In this document: piece by piece, positions 46,908 through 60,700 of the stretch | Numbering within the stretch: the stretch's first letter is position 1 | How the letters are laid out: every line of letters starts with the position of its first letter | Assembly (NCBI GenBank): GCA_963969595.1 | Contig: OZ018411.1 | Coordinates: forward strand, 1,118,501-1,182,500 | Source: Neckera pumila | Lineage: Eukaryota > Streptophyta > Bryopsida > Hypnales > Neckeraceae | Reading direction: 5' to 3' | Length of the DNA: 64,000 nucleotides | Made by a program: the position numbers and the translations under genes | The notes under the pieces: generated by a model | The model's input: only the letters and a program-made list of their open reading frames with translations | The model's database searches: none | What the model was told of the DNA's origin: nothing

Positions 46908-47118
46908 TAGTAGAACCTCTCTCAGTGCATACTCTGTTAGTGCATAATATGCACTAAGAGAGTTAGTAGGGTGGGCCCAATTTCAAGGATTTTTTTTCTA
47001 GAAAGCAATGTAGTTAGATGCCATGTTAGTTAGTGGCCATTACTGCACCTCTTCAAATGAATAAAATTTTTCTTAGTGCATAGTCCCAACATTATACACT
47101 AAGAGAGTTTCTATTGTA
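46908..47118. mobile_element. Emigrant-like (pogo/Tc1-mariner) MITE, about 210 bp
   Basis: The left terminus GTAGAACCTCTCTCAGTGCA and right terminus CACTAAGAGAGTTTCTATTG are inverted repeats, with TA on both flanks. The A-G-T-A-G-A-A-C-C-T-C-T start resembles the Arabidopsis Emigrant terminus. An internal palindrome (TTAGTGCATAATATGCACTAA) follows the left end. No coding capacity. Confidence 0.72.
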
Positions 47119-49525
47119 CCTTATAAGCATTCACTCGGGGGATCATTTTCCCCATTAAAGTTAATCGTAAAGTGAACCCAAACCAGTTTGTAGAAGAAGG
47201 TGTTAGAGGAAGGTTTGACTAAGAATATAACGAAAGAAATAACATACCAAACTCCATCATACCAAGTTTGGATGCTTTAAAGGATTTTATCTTATGTTTT
47301 TCTCAAACTTCAGTTTCTAGTCCCTCATTGCATATACTTTATGATTAACTCTATTATGTTGGAGGATTGTAAAAAATTGCCCTTTATTTTGAAGTGTTTA
47401 CATAGCATGGTTGAACTTCAGGGCATGGGACCCTTTCCATGAATGAAGGCTCTATTCATTGAAGAACATTTTGAATGCAAGCTTGCCTATATATTTAAGG
47501 ATCACTGCAATACAAATATACTTTTTTCAAAGACAATGAAGTTCATTGTAGAAGAACACATTCTCTTTCCATTCAAGAACGCTATGTAATTTTGTATTTC
47601 ATGACATCTCCTTGCAAGGAACTTACAGCCCCTTTGTGAAGGGAAGCAGACCTCACGAAGGCTGAATTTTTTTATAATGGGTCTCTTAGGATCCGGGTTT
47701 AGGCCTTCGGCAAGGTCTTTTGTGGAGTTTGCTTTTACTTTGTAGTTTCTCATTTTTTATTTTGTTTTGTTTCAGAAAAGAAGTAGAAAAATTAAAGATT
47801 GCCGCCGCGGACGTAGTCCTTTGGTTTAGTGTAATGTTTCTCCTTGCAATGGAAAGTGTCCATGTATTTCAAGGGGAAAAAAGAAATTGGTAGTTTCAAG
47901 TTTTGTGTAGGATAGATAGAATGGGTCTTATAGACTTTAGCCCCTCAAGGATCAAGCGGTAGTCCAAATTTTCAAAATAGTGAAGATGGATTAAAAAAAC
48001 GTATCCTAGAATAATAATTTAATGATAAGCTTCAAATAAAAGTTGTAAAATATGATCATAAGGTATAGTGACAAATTAAACTAAGTACAAATTTGTGAAA
48101 TGTTTTCATTCAAACAGCCATCTCATAAGCATCAATAGACAAAGTCTAAAAGTAGATATACTAAAGCTGTAGTGTATGACATACTACATATTACCATGGA
48201 AGTTTGAAGAAAATTTAGTTGTGGTTTGAAAGAAAATCATTTCAAAGTTAGCCATGACTAAAACTCAATTTTGTTCAACATGATTTGGAATTACTTTATC
48301 TATTGTCAATTTTTACTTGAAATTCTAAATTTCTTTTGTGTCTTGGCATGTTGGTATAAGGTAAGTATGCCATTGACCGCACATTGCTTAAAACCGCACA
48401 CCATAGCGCACAAATCTCTCATACTGTAAGTGAAGGGATGGATCTTCAAATCTGTACAAACCACACTGTGCGGTGAAGAGATGCAAGTATTTTTTACTAG
48501 CTTCTTGACTTGTCACCTTCAAGTTGCAACAAAATTTGCAAGAGGAAACTTTTTTGTACTTTCTTTTTTGGAAACTAATCTTAACACGGCATTTCATAAT
48601 TGCGCCAAGTTTAGAGCTTGCAAGTTTTTATAATATTATGGAAAAGGATTTGAATTTTGCTTGTGCGGTGATTGGCACATCTACCTTACATCATTTCAAA
48701 TTTTTTTACACAAAAATTAAAGGAAATTGACATTTCTAGAATTTAATATATCAATAGATTGACAAATATGCAAATGATATTGGTTCTTACAAAGTTTGAA
48801 ATCTTTTTGGAAATTGAGAGTATAGGATAGCATTAGCCATTGAAGAGAGTGTATTAGTTGCAATGTGGATCATTGTTACATCTTAATGCCCTTGCATTTG
48901 AAATATTTGTTGAATTGAACAATGTGCTTAATTTATATTTCAAAGCCATTTAATGTGTATTTTGGTTCAAATTTTTTATCCAATGACTATAGTTCATGAT
49001 GCACATATATTTGATCCAACAAATCCAAAAAAATTAAAATGTCTTTGTCAATATCATCAAAAAACTATTAGTTTTATAAAGGTTAGTGTAATTTTTGGCA
49101 CTTTTCATTTTTTTTACTGTAGTGACAACGATAAGTTCTAAAAAAAATTAGATAATAGAAGGTTGTAATTATCTATTCACTAGCAAGCAAGCACTTCACA
49201 TAAGCCATTAAATTAGAGTAGTTATTGAACAATAGTCGTTTTTTAATATGCATATAGCTAGTACTCTATGTATGAATGATACTACTAGTCAAATATATAT
49301 TAGTGATGTAATAAGTTGTGATGTGGGTGCACACACTTTATAGCGCAATTTTGAGATCTATAATGGAGAATGTTTTTTGATTAAAATAATTCTCATTGAG
49401 ATCAATAGGATAATAAGTCTGAGTGTGAAAGCAAAATGTGATCATTTAAATTTTTTTATCTGAATTTGCATAATGAAAAACATGTTGTAATGTCTAATAT
49501 TTAACATTCATGCATTGTCACTACC
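47119..49525. other. AT-rich intergenic
   Basis: No gene recognised. 47936-47953 (TTAGCCCCTCAAGGATC) resembles a degenerate solo terminus of the TTAA family. A possible retroelement 3' tail motif lies near 47848. Confidence 0.45.
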
Positions 49526-50433
49526 TTAACCCCTAAAGGACCATTGTCCTTTCGGGGACAAATGGGAATTTTAGATAGGTACCTACGGGCTAAATTTTTT
49601 ATTGATTTTTCGAAACTTTTTTTAAAGATAGAAAAACTGATTAGCTCCGTTATAATATTTTTTTTATCAATTGGTGCCTGAGAACAAAAGTTATGCTCCA
49701 AACAGCTCGGAACTTAGAATAAGAGGGGGGGGGGGGGGGGGGGGGGGGGGGGAAGAGAGATAGAGGGCAGCAAAAAAATTTACAAAAATTTGAATTTTTT
49801 TCTTGAATTTTTTTTTGTATAGATTATATTTTTGTCTATCTGGGAAGCTTTGATTCATTCCATTTGGATTAGTTATGAGAAAGTTATGGACATCTTGTTT
49901 TTGGGACATTAAAGCATCTTCTTGAGAAAATAACTTGTAGAATTCATTCTTGATTGCAATATTTGCAATATTTCAAGAAAAAAATATCTACATGGTTTAA
50001 TTTGCTTGCTAGAACAATCTCACTATTGGAATTAGTGCATTTTAATTCCATCTTAGAGATATTACTAATTTAGATTTTTCTTCTATCTTATACCTTCTTC
50101 TACTTAACAATTTTTTGAAGTATGAATATTAATTAATTTATTTATTTTCCCTAGACTCTCAACTCAATTTCCCGCTATAAAGATTTAAAGCTCAAATAAT
50201 CTAGTCCCGCAATGTATTGAAAAATTAGTTTTTTTCATTGTAAACGCAGAAATCTTGCAAACTGTGTGGTCAAAAATTCTAAATTTTTTTCTACACATTC
50301 TCATACTAGTTAGGTGTAAGATCCTATGGTTAGATGTGCAAAAAAAATTCAATTTTTTTTCCTTTTTGCCATAGGAATGGCAGTTTTAGATGTTTTTTGG
50401 CAAAAGAAAAGGCCTTGGTCCTTTAGGGGGTAA
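49526..50433 (+). mobile_element. TTAA-flanked element, copy E
   Basis: 908 bp, from TTAACCCCTAAAGGACCATT to TTGGTCCTTTAGGGGGTAA; the right TTAA has mutated to GTAA. It is closest to copy B, sharing the subterminal hairpin (TGTCCTTTCGGGGACA) and the same internal order, including GGGAAGCTTTGATTCATTCC and GATCCTATGGTTAGATGTGC. It carries a 28-base G run. Confidence 0.78.
49725..49752. repeat. poly-G tract, 28 bases
   Basis: Uninterrupted run of 28 G inside copy E, absent from the equivalent position of copy B. Its true length may be uncertain because such runs are hard to sequence. Confidence 0.9.
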
Positions 50434-51764
50434 TTCTATAGTAGATGGTATGGAATATTCCACCAACAATGCTAGTGTGTGAGCACTGAAATATGCAAGC
50501 ATCTAAGCCTTTAGCCTAGATGTAAATTGATACCGCTTACAACCATTGGAGGTACTTATAATATAAATATCTTTAATTTAGGTATCTGTAATATGGTTAA
50601 ATTTTAATTATAGAAGGTGTATATGATATAAATACTTATAACATAGGTGTCTAGATTCCTAAGCTCATAGGCTCATGATCCTAGACTCAAATAATGACAA
50701 CCCTCATATTCTATAGCCATTAGTAGCTAAGATTGTAGCCAAGAGGAGGCTCAATTTGATGAGTAGGTTGTACGAAGCTGGAAAGGTAGTGCACAAAGAG
50801 GCTATTGAATGTTATGCATCATTAAGCCCCGGTTCCATTTATTAACCTTTAGAAACAAAATTTTATTTTTTCATATGAAATTTTTCTCCCCCAATCTTTT
50901 TATAAGGCTTGGTATTCATTTTAAATCAATTAATACAAGGCCCTTGATTTAATTTATATTGCATTTTTTACGAGAAATCTTTTTGTTTTGATTTATTTAA
51001 TAACTGTAGAGAGAAGAAAGGAATGCCTTCTTTGCTTAAAAGCCATTAAAATTTTAGAAACAAATTTTGTCCTACTATTGATAGAAACAAATTTTGTTCT
51101 ATTAGAAAAAATGCAATACCAAACAATAAGTGTCAATGGTACAAAGATAACTACACCTATTTTTGACCGCTTTCTTGAAGCTCACAATCTAGATTTTTGC
51201 CTAAAAAGTACTTCCACTCTTAATGAGAGTCTAGAGTTGATTACCCTAAATCGTATTTGCAATACTTTGAAAATTTGTTGTTTATTTGTACAATGTCCAA
51301 TAAATGCATTTCAAGTGAATCTCAAATCCCCTTTTGTCTACCAACAAGACCTTACAAAAAGTTTTTGAATGTAATACCGAAATGGGAACCATGTTGAGTT
51401 GCTTATTTGTGCAATTTTAGGTTGTAGTTTCCTTACTTGCACTAACTTGACTAATGCAAGAAATGACTTATGGTCTTCCTTGTGACGGAAACCCTAATTT
51501 GGAGAAGAAGGAGCATCGCCTTAGTTTTGCCCTTGAAATCGACGAGTGCAGCTGAATTTTGGTTGTGCATTGCTTTCGACGGACGCCGCAATTGTGTGAG
51601 CGGAATCAGCAGATTCAATTGCAAATTCAAGATTGCATTTTGGCTCATCCTGTGATTTGCATCTGAATTTTGACTCCTCATCGATCGATCGATTTCAGGT
51701 CTTGGGTTTAGGGTTCTAGAGAATGCTCGTGAGGTGAGAGAAGAGCAAGGATTGATTAGACAAG
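50434..51764. other. intergenic and 5' region of the helicase gene
   Basis: No supportable gene. The frame at 50988-51368 (126 codons, AT-rich) has no recognisable domain. The helicase promoter and 5' UTR should lie at about 51450-51764. Confidence 0.45.
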
Positions 51765-54700
51765 ATGCCTCCGAAGAAATCAAAGGCGAAAAGCACTGGC
51801 AAGGCAGCTGAATCCAGCAAAGGCGCGAAAGCTGCTCCTGCTGCTGGGAATCAAGGCGCCAGTCGAGGAGCCGCGCGCGTGAACTTGTCGTCCGAGAATG
51901 AGGTTCGGTTGCGCAGATTGCTGTTGAATTCGGGAGGTGGTAATCAGCCACAAGTACCCGAGGAATCGCTCAACGAAAGGCAGAAGAAACAGGCTGTGAA
52001 GGTTCTGAAGAACATTTATGATCAGCTCGTTGCTGAAGGATTCACGAGTTCGCAGTGCGAAACTGCGCTTTCGAAGCTGCCCTTGGTAATTAGTCCTACC
52101 AATTGCCATTTCTAATTGTTGTGTGTGGAGCATTCGTCGTGAAGGACTCGATCCTGGTCAAATTGGTGAAATTCGTTTGATTAGTTGATTCTCGATTTTT
52201 TATTATGTTTGTGCTCCTCGTTTTTTTTTTAAGAAATTGGGATTTGGAATAGAAGCAAAGGAATTTTGATTCTAAACTAAAGACATGGACAAAAGAACAG
52301 TGCTTGGAAGATTTGCTTGCTGCTTTCTGTGTCAGTTGCGATTGATGTGTATGAAACCTTCGCTGTTGGTGACATTGGTTTTGAAAATATGGCGATTGTG
52401 TGCGTTATAATAATTGTGCAGATCATGTCTTTTTGAAGAATTAGGGTTTGGCATAGAAGCGTCGAAATTTCATTATTGAAAGATCAGGTTATTGGAAACC
52501 ATAGGAGTGGACAAAGTAACGATCTTCGGAAAATTTGCTTGCCACTTTCTATAGTGATGTCAAGCGTGGAGGTGATTGGTGCTCTGCATTTTCTTGCAGC
52601 GGAGTATTCATGCAGCTCTTTATCTCTCCAAGGTTCCAAGGAGCTTCGATCATTCGATTCACTAAAATTTTGTTTCTTGTATGATTAGGGTGGTGCAACT
52701 TTAGAGGCTGCTCTTGACTGGCTGTGCTTAAACTTGCCCCCGAATGAGCTGCCTTCTAAATTCAGCAGTGGTATTCAAGTCGCGAATCCGGAAGGTATTT
52801 GCAAGTTCATTTTCATGCGATCGTTAGCTGTTTCTAGGTGTTCAACAGCTCATGATACGGAGTTTGGTTGTGCTGAATAGCTTCCTCTGTTCCGATTCTA
52901 TACTGTTGCATCTCATGCCCATCTGCAGCGATGCCTGAAGGATCATTGTGAAAATGGTTATGAAAATGGTCATGCCGTCGTTCCTAGGTGGACAAGCACA
53001 AGTGCTGGCTGTTGCGCGACCCAACTGGACCTACGTTGAGAGGAAAGTTGAAAGTCCGAAGGATGTGCCTTCGATTGTGAAGGTCCAGAAACCTAAAAAA
53101 TCTGAGAGTGAGGTGAAAGCAGAGCAAGCGGACTGGATCAAGCGGTACATGGCCCAACAAGCTGAGGTATTCTTTCTCTGTGCTTCCAGATTTACAGTCA
53201 TTTGTGAATTGTGTTATTGATTAGCGGACCGCTCATCGGTGGTGAATATCGTTTTTTCTCTGATTTGGGATTGGCATTGCAGGACTCTGAGGAGGAAGAG
53301 TTGGAGGAGGATTCTGAGGATGACTTGAATTGGGAGGTACTCTGGATACATACTTTTGTCTTATAAATCTTGGCCCTCTATGTATGTAATTTAGTCTTGA
53401 ACTATTACAATTGTCTTGAACTATTACAACAGTCTGTGCCCTCTTGTGATCGTATTGTAGAGATAAGATATATTGACCCAACTTGTAATTTCCATCCAAA
53501 ACTGATGGTTTCTTGATCAGGTATGGGGAGGCCCTGGTGAGCAAGATCGGCACAAGCTACAACAGGCTCAAAATGTATGGAAATCGTTGTCATCTTATGA
53601 TGACATCTCAACAGATTTCGTACCGATGTTCTTAGATTCTTGGATACGTGTATCATTCCTCCAGAAAGAGGATGTTCTCTTGGTTTGCTCAATAATGGTT
53701 CTTTGGCTGCCGCATCAAGATGCGATAGATACATTGTGTAACGATTGACGAAGTTGATAGATGATTAACTTTTGTAGGACAGTGGCCTGCGTTGCAGGCT
53801 GCTGACCCAGAAGCTAGGGCCAAAGCTACTGTGGCAAAATACCAAGCTGCAAAGCAAGCAGCTTCAGATGCTAAAGCGAGAGGAAGCAAAGAGAGTCAGG
53901 CAGCCGCAGGCCGCCTTATTCGTGAGCTTAAATCCGAGCTCACGTCCTTAGGTCTGTTCTCACTTTTGAAGAGAGTTTAGTAGCTGAAGTCGTTCTGGGT
54001 ATATTTTGATTGTGATACCGGTACTGTGGAGAATATCATTGTATTAAGTTGGCGTCTCCTGTATCTACTACTGGCTATGCTGTCTAACATTCATGTCGCC
54101 CTCACCTGTAGACCTTATTGCTCGATGTTATGTCCTTTGTACAGTCAATGTTTCGATTCTAATTTAGACTGATTTGAAATTCTCTAGTTTAAGCCAGGCT
54201 GATGACATTTTTTCGCTTAATAACTCGGTCTTTTGATTCGGAAATAAGTTTGATTATCTGAGCTGCTACAGACATTGGTGTTATCTGCAGGTTTATCAGA
54301 AAAAGATTATGATATTCCCGCGCCCTCACAGGTGCGAAGCTATGCAGATGCTGCGATTTCTCGCAATCAGAATGTTCCTGCATCATGGGAAGCTCCTGAA
54401 GCAAGCCCATTTGGAATGTCTCATGAAGAAAATCAACTCGAAGAGCTGTCTCTCAAAGATGGCCCCGCGAAGAACTTTGTGGACAATGGTATGCAGCAGA
54501 AATTATTTCGCTAGTTGTCACTCGGATGATACTTCAAGTCACATTGATGTTTGTTTCATATTTGACTGGTTTGCTTCTGTAGGTGTAGATGAACTTCAAG
54601 GAAGTGGTGCTGAGAGCCAAGCGGTCGAACGAATTCCTGAAGAGGCAAGCATCGCACAATCAGTTGACAAAGAGAATGTCTCTGAGCCAGTCGACGAAGG

Positions 54701-57700
54701 TGTAGGGCTTTTCGGGATGTTTGATGAAGAGGGAGCGTCGGATCAGAGTTTGCCTCAAAGTGTGGTGCAGATGCAAAAGCGAGAGAAAATCACTGCATGG
54801 GGAAGTTATGGTGACGCACCAACTAATAAGAAAGTCGCAGCAACCAAGAAAGGAAGCAAATCTGCTCCTCAGGTTCTAATCACTGCTTCTTCCAGTTTTT
54901 AAGGTTTATACAAGGAACGTCTTTCTTACATGTCTTCATGGATCTTATAATTGCACATATGACAGAAATCTTTTGTCATTTGTGACAGGGAGAGCAGCAG
55001 AGGCTACCAAAGGCAGTGTTGCAGCAGCATTGCCAGAAAAATGGGTGGCCTTCTCCCAAATACGACAAATTTCCAGGACAATATTCACAATTCTGCTACT
55101 CAGTCACTGTTGTCCAAAGCACTACTGGTCGTAAAAAGAACAAAGTCGTGGGAGGACCTGTCACTATTAGGCTACCCGAGGAAGAAGATCGTTTCAATTC
55201 TATTGCGGTATCTTTCTTACGGCTACATGCCTTAGTTATGACTATGCTCTCGTTTTGCCATAGTTGTTTTACATAGATGAGCTTCAGTTTCCAGCTTGTT
55301 GTCATTTTTATTTAAGGTCCTGAGGGCTTCACATAACATTGTTCTAATTACAGGAAGCACAGAACGCAGTCGCCACGAGGGCATTATTCTGGCTCTTTCC
55401 TGAGCTGCCACTGTATCGCAACTTGCCAGAGCCTTACCGTACTATGTGCATGCAGTGGCTTGCTGAAGGTTGTTGTTGATAAAGTCCACTTCCTGCTCTC
55501 TTTTCAGACAGAGTCGTATGTTACCCATCTCGGGTTCCTTTTACACCCTAGATTTGCCCTCAGCAAATTAAGGTTTTCAGAGCCATGATGGTACCGTACT
55601 GCATTGTTTCCTTGCACTTCTTCTAATTGTCAAATTCCGTACTTCTTATTGAACTGTGTCAGGTCAAAATGCAAAAACTCAAGATGTGAAGGAGCAAGTT
55701 GGGAAGAGGATTGCATTTGTCGAGTCTTTGGTAAACACGAGCAAAGCCAATGATGTTTCTACATCTGTGGACAGTAAGGTGGATGACTCTCCAGTGCAAA
55801 CATTGAGCCAACAGAAGGAGGAGAACTCAGAGCGCAAGGAATTAAGAAATGATGGTAATTTTTGCTTCAGCTTTATGCTGGTACCGAATCGAGTCAAGTT
55901 GAAGCATTATGAATGATTTGTCCATACTTTCATGCTTGGTTAGAGGAATATTCAATCCATTGCTAGTTTTGACTCCTTTTTAGGTTCTTTAAACGCACCT
56001 AGGCTTTTAACTTGTCATGATTTGAATGCTGTATTGGAAAATATGTTCTACATGTAGTCTTTTAATTCCTTCGCCTTGTTTGGTTGCATAGAGCGTAAGT
56101 TGAGGAGAGACTCTGAAAGCATTCGTCTTCTACGAGAAAGAGACCAGAAGTTGCAGTCCAAGGAATACCAGGTATTAATCTTCTTGAAAATGATTTTTGT
56201 TAGTGTGAGAACCCTTTGTCTCACAATCTCTCCTTGGGATGCTGAGGGACGCTTTTTTATGTTTTAGAGAAACAATATAGAATCTGTTTCTTAAGTACCT
56301 CCATGTTTTTGCTAGGGTATTCATGATATATTGCTTGATTGTATCTGTAATTTCAACAGGATATGCTGAAGTCCAGAGCGGGCTTGCCAATGGCTGATGT
56401 CAAAAGTGACTTACTCGCGAAAGTGAGAGACAACGAAGTTGTTGTGGTCGGTGGTGAAACAGGGTGTGGCAAGACAACCCAGGTATATTAATTCTTAGCA
56501 TACAAATTTAGATGTTACCGTTCTGTTCTGTGCCAGGCTGATGTGAGGGGTATTCTGAACAGGTGCCACAATTCATACTGGACGAAATGATATCCGCCAG
56601 ACGTGGTGGCTTCTGCAACATTGTGTGCACTCAACCACGACGAATTGCTGTAAGTTTCTTTATCTCATACCAACTTCAGCTATTCTTACACGTATGTAAC
56701 AAAGGTTGTTGTGAGTTAACCAGACGCAACCACAGTGACTTCTGCCTCTGCCACCTTCACAGCAATAATGATTCGTACTTTGATTATTTGCAATTTTTAT
56801 TTCTTTATTCGTTGGATTGTAATCGTTCGAGTCAAGGAACGTATGTCGGTGCCATACTGTACTTCGTTGCCACCCTTACATAGAATTGTTGGGTGCTGGT
56901 CAGGCGATTTCAGTTGCTGAAAGGGTGGCTGTGGAACGGTGTGATCCGCCTCCTGGCAATAGCAAATCACTCGTTGGGTATCAAGTTCGCCTCGATGCAG
57001 CCTGGTAATGCTTCTTTTGATATTATAGTCTAATTGCTATTGATTTGACTCTTATTTTATCTGTTCCTCTTAGATCAGATTTATGTTTTCTTCGCGGCAC
57101 TATGAAAGTGAAAAAAATAAATGTTGGACGTCTTAGCTGTTAGCAAATCAAATGTTTAGAGGGTCCATTGCTACCAAGGATAGGTTCTCTTGAGCTGGAA
57201 TGAGCTTCATGAGTTAATTATAAGCCAACTCTGACTGTTTGAAGAAGTGAAGTTGACGAACACAGACAACATTGCGTAATATAATACGCCACCCATTTTA
57301 ATTCTCTTTAGTTGCCTCATTGAAAAGCGCCATTATAGGACTCTATTTTGAGACTTCTGCGTATAAAGAAGTGCAGGTCTGTGTCTCTTGCATTAATTCA
57401 TTTAAGGTGATCAAATAGAGTTATGTTGTGCGATGAATCGTATAGTTCAATGCTAAGAAAGTTTAATTTCTATCTTGGCTTGCTGAAGGCATCAAGGGAC
57501 CAAGCTTATGTTCTGCACGACTGGTATTCTACTCCGACGGCTAGCTGTGAGTTCTTTCGGCTACTTTTCTTTCGAACCATATTTTCTAATCATCCTAATT
57601 TGATTGCCTTGTGCCCTTCTTATTTTACGTCAGTGGTTGTTTATGGATGCCGTGAAGGATTGGTACTTTGAAGAGCTTCTTAGCCATTCAGACCCTTCTA

Positions 57701-60700
57701 CAGTTTTCTCTTAAATTTAGCGTTGTCTTAGTCATCGGGTTCTCTTTTTTTTATTCGCACCTGTCCTTCTCCACCACGAAATCGGAGCAATGAATCAGTG
57801 TCTTATATCATTGCGATGTGTTACTTTCTGATGTACAACAGGGTGACAGAGATTTGAGTGAAATTTCACATATTATCGTGGACGAGGTTCACGAACGCAC
57901 AGTTTTGGTACATCTTCTAAACTGTCAAAAAGGAGGTGTGTATAATATGAATGTGCTGTCATCACCGATTATTCCCTGATTCCAGACGTATTGGTTATTA
58001 CATGTACCTGCTAAGTCGGCATCTTCATTGATTTCTGCTGCTGCTTGTTTGCAGGGTGATTTTCTATTAGTCATATTGAAGGATCTGTTGGAGAGAAGAC
58101 GAGAAAGTGGTTTCCCTTTGAAGCTTATACTCATGTATGTTTCTTGAGTTTCTTTTTCTATACGTTCGTAGATTATTATCCGGAATTCTAGCTTAGTTCC
58201 CATTGTAATATTAAAATCGCTCATATTGAGAATTTCTTCCACCTCCTTTTTTGCTGCGATTAACTTTCATAGGAATTTTCTTTACTCAAAAATCGTATCT
58301 CACGGGAAATTAATGATTTGGTCTGGTGTGACTTTCTCATATGAAACAGGTCCGCAACTCTGGACTCCAATTTATTCTCAAGTTATTTCGGTAACTGTCC
58401 TGTCATATCGGCAAGAGGGCGGACCTTTCCCGTGACAACATTCTTTTTAGAAGATGTTTACGAGCAGCTACCTAATTACAAGCTTGCAACCGATTCTCCT
58501 GCAACAGTGGGTAACGACTATAGAGCAAATAGGAAAAAGGTAATGCAAGTTTTCATTAATTATTTCTCCGAGGACACTGCTTTTATAAGTACACGGTGAG
58601 GGCCTACTTTTAGTTTTGATGTACGTGTGTGTACTCTTCACTCTCTGAGTTTCCTAGATGTTCGATTGTCGTCCCAGCAAGTCCATGCTCAGTACATACT
58701 TGCTGGACGTCGACACGGTCGGGAGCATAAACCCATAATCAGGTTGTGTTGCATACCATGAGATGTCCATGTTGTCCAGTATTTGTGATTAATACAAACG
58801 TGATTAATTCTGCAGGTTCTTCTTTACAGTGTTATATTCTGAGTATTTATGTGGGTACTGTGTACAGGCATCGAAAAGACTAGTAGGTAACAGCAGGGGT
58901 AGGCAGGACCTGGTAAATTCTGGTTGGGGTGACGAATCCAAACTGGAGGATGTACTGGTGAACCCACTGTACGAAGAAGAACTTTACCACAATTTTAGTG
59001 AGCGAACTCGCAGAAACCTGGTATGTCCTCTTTGTTTCAAACCTGGAAGCATTTAGAACTACTTGGATATCACTAAGCATCTAGATTTATTAAATGATGT
59101 ATAAAACTGGCGCTGTACGTTCTCTTTGTCATAGAGACGCTCATAATTTCCATGAGCTTATATTTTGACTACTGAGTTTGAATTTATATATTGGCTTCGC
59201 CTTTAAATGCAAAGTCATATAGCCCCTGTTGATATAACTGTTGAATCTAATGGTTTCAGGAAAGGCTGAACGAAGATGTGATAGACTACGAATTACTCGA
59301 GGATTTAGTTATCTACATTGATGAAGAAGGCGAAGCAGGTGCAGTTCTTGTATTTTTACCGGTGAGTCTTGGAATTTTTACTGGTGATTTTCATTTGTTA
59401 TAATGTTGGATTTTTTCCGTGCAGCAACTTTCATATTGGTGAATCTGTACGAATCTCATTGTGATTATAAAATATATGGGACATTGACGTTTAAAACTTC
59501 GAGAATCATAATGATCTGGCTGGCAGGATTTACGATTCTGAGTTTCTATATTCTGGTGTGATGAATTCCAAAATGACGAGTAGGAGCCTATAGCTGTAAT
59601 AATGAAAAAGCGTATTAAGAAAATATTATTTATACCTTAAGACGGGCTGTTTGTTTTGTTTTGTTTTGTTTGTTTTGTTTGTTACGTTGAGATCTCCCGG
59701 ACCGTGCGTCCCCCGGCCGCGTGCTTGGTACCGTCGGAAAGCGCTCGGCTTGGTTTCGTAGCGTTTGGACCTATGGTGCGGAAGTTATTGAGTTCGAAGT
59801 ATTTATGGATCACAAAATTAGAAAATTACTTTTACTTTGATTTTGGTCGCGTTCCTGGTACCATTTGGCGAGGAGTGGACGGGCTTTGTTTCGTGGCGTT
59901 CGGAATGACGGTGTGAAAGTTATTGAATTTCGAAGTTTTTGTATCAATAAAAAAATAAAAAAATGACTTTTCCTTTCGTTTTGGCTGTGGCAACGGCACA
60001 GGGCACACTAATCGCATACAATACAGTTGTCCTAAAACTCATCCCTTGTTTTGGCACCTTGTGTTTTGGCTTTCATTTCCTAATCATTTGTGTATTTGAA
60101 ATATACCTAGAGGTTGAATGATGAAATCAATTGACACCTTTGTCATCTTATGTTTTTTCTTCACGACTAACAAAGGAGTACTATGATAATTCAATGGAGG
60201 GAATCCTACCCTACTTGACCAGTTGCACCCCTACAAACTTAAACTGTTAATCTAACCAAGCATTTGAGTTATAGAACAAGAGATATGAAGGTTGGAAGAT
60301 GCATTCATGTGCAAAACTCAAACTTGCATTTCCGAGGACCAAATAAGAGTTTTACACTTGTCTTCATCTTTCAAAACTCCAATGCTCGATTAAATTGAAG
60401 ATTTGACTTTTTAGGTGTGCGGTTGGTCTAGAAGCATGGGATCCCATTGATTTATCAATGATATTACTTGGAAGAATTATGGAATAGGGTGTCAATTGAT
60501 TTTCATCATTTATCTACGTCTCAGAGGTAAAAGAATAAACACAAGATGGAATAGGGTGTCCAGGAATTTTCATCGCTTATCTTCTAAATCTCAGTATAAC
60601 TCAAATGATTGATTTGATTGTAGAATAAAATTTGTTGGGATGCTATTACTCTTTGAGACCAGAAGCATTTTATTCAATTTCCAAATACACTCAATTTTAG

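Noticed and set aside
50988..51368. Plus-strand frame of 126 codons
   Set aside because: AT-rich, with a local direct repeat and no family resemblance; likely chance.
52929..52970. Helicase exon start at 52929 after TCTGCAG
   Set aside because: Entering there from exon 2 gives an in-frame TGA; the acceptor at 52988 keeps the frame.
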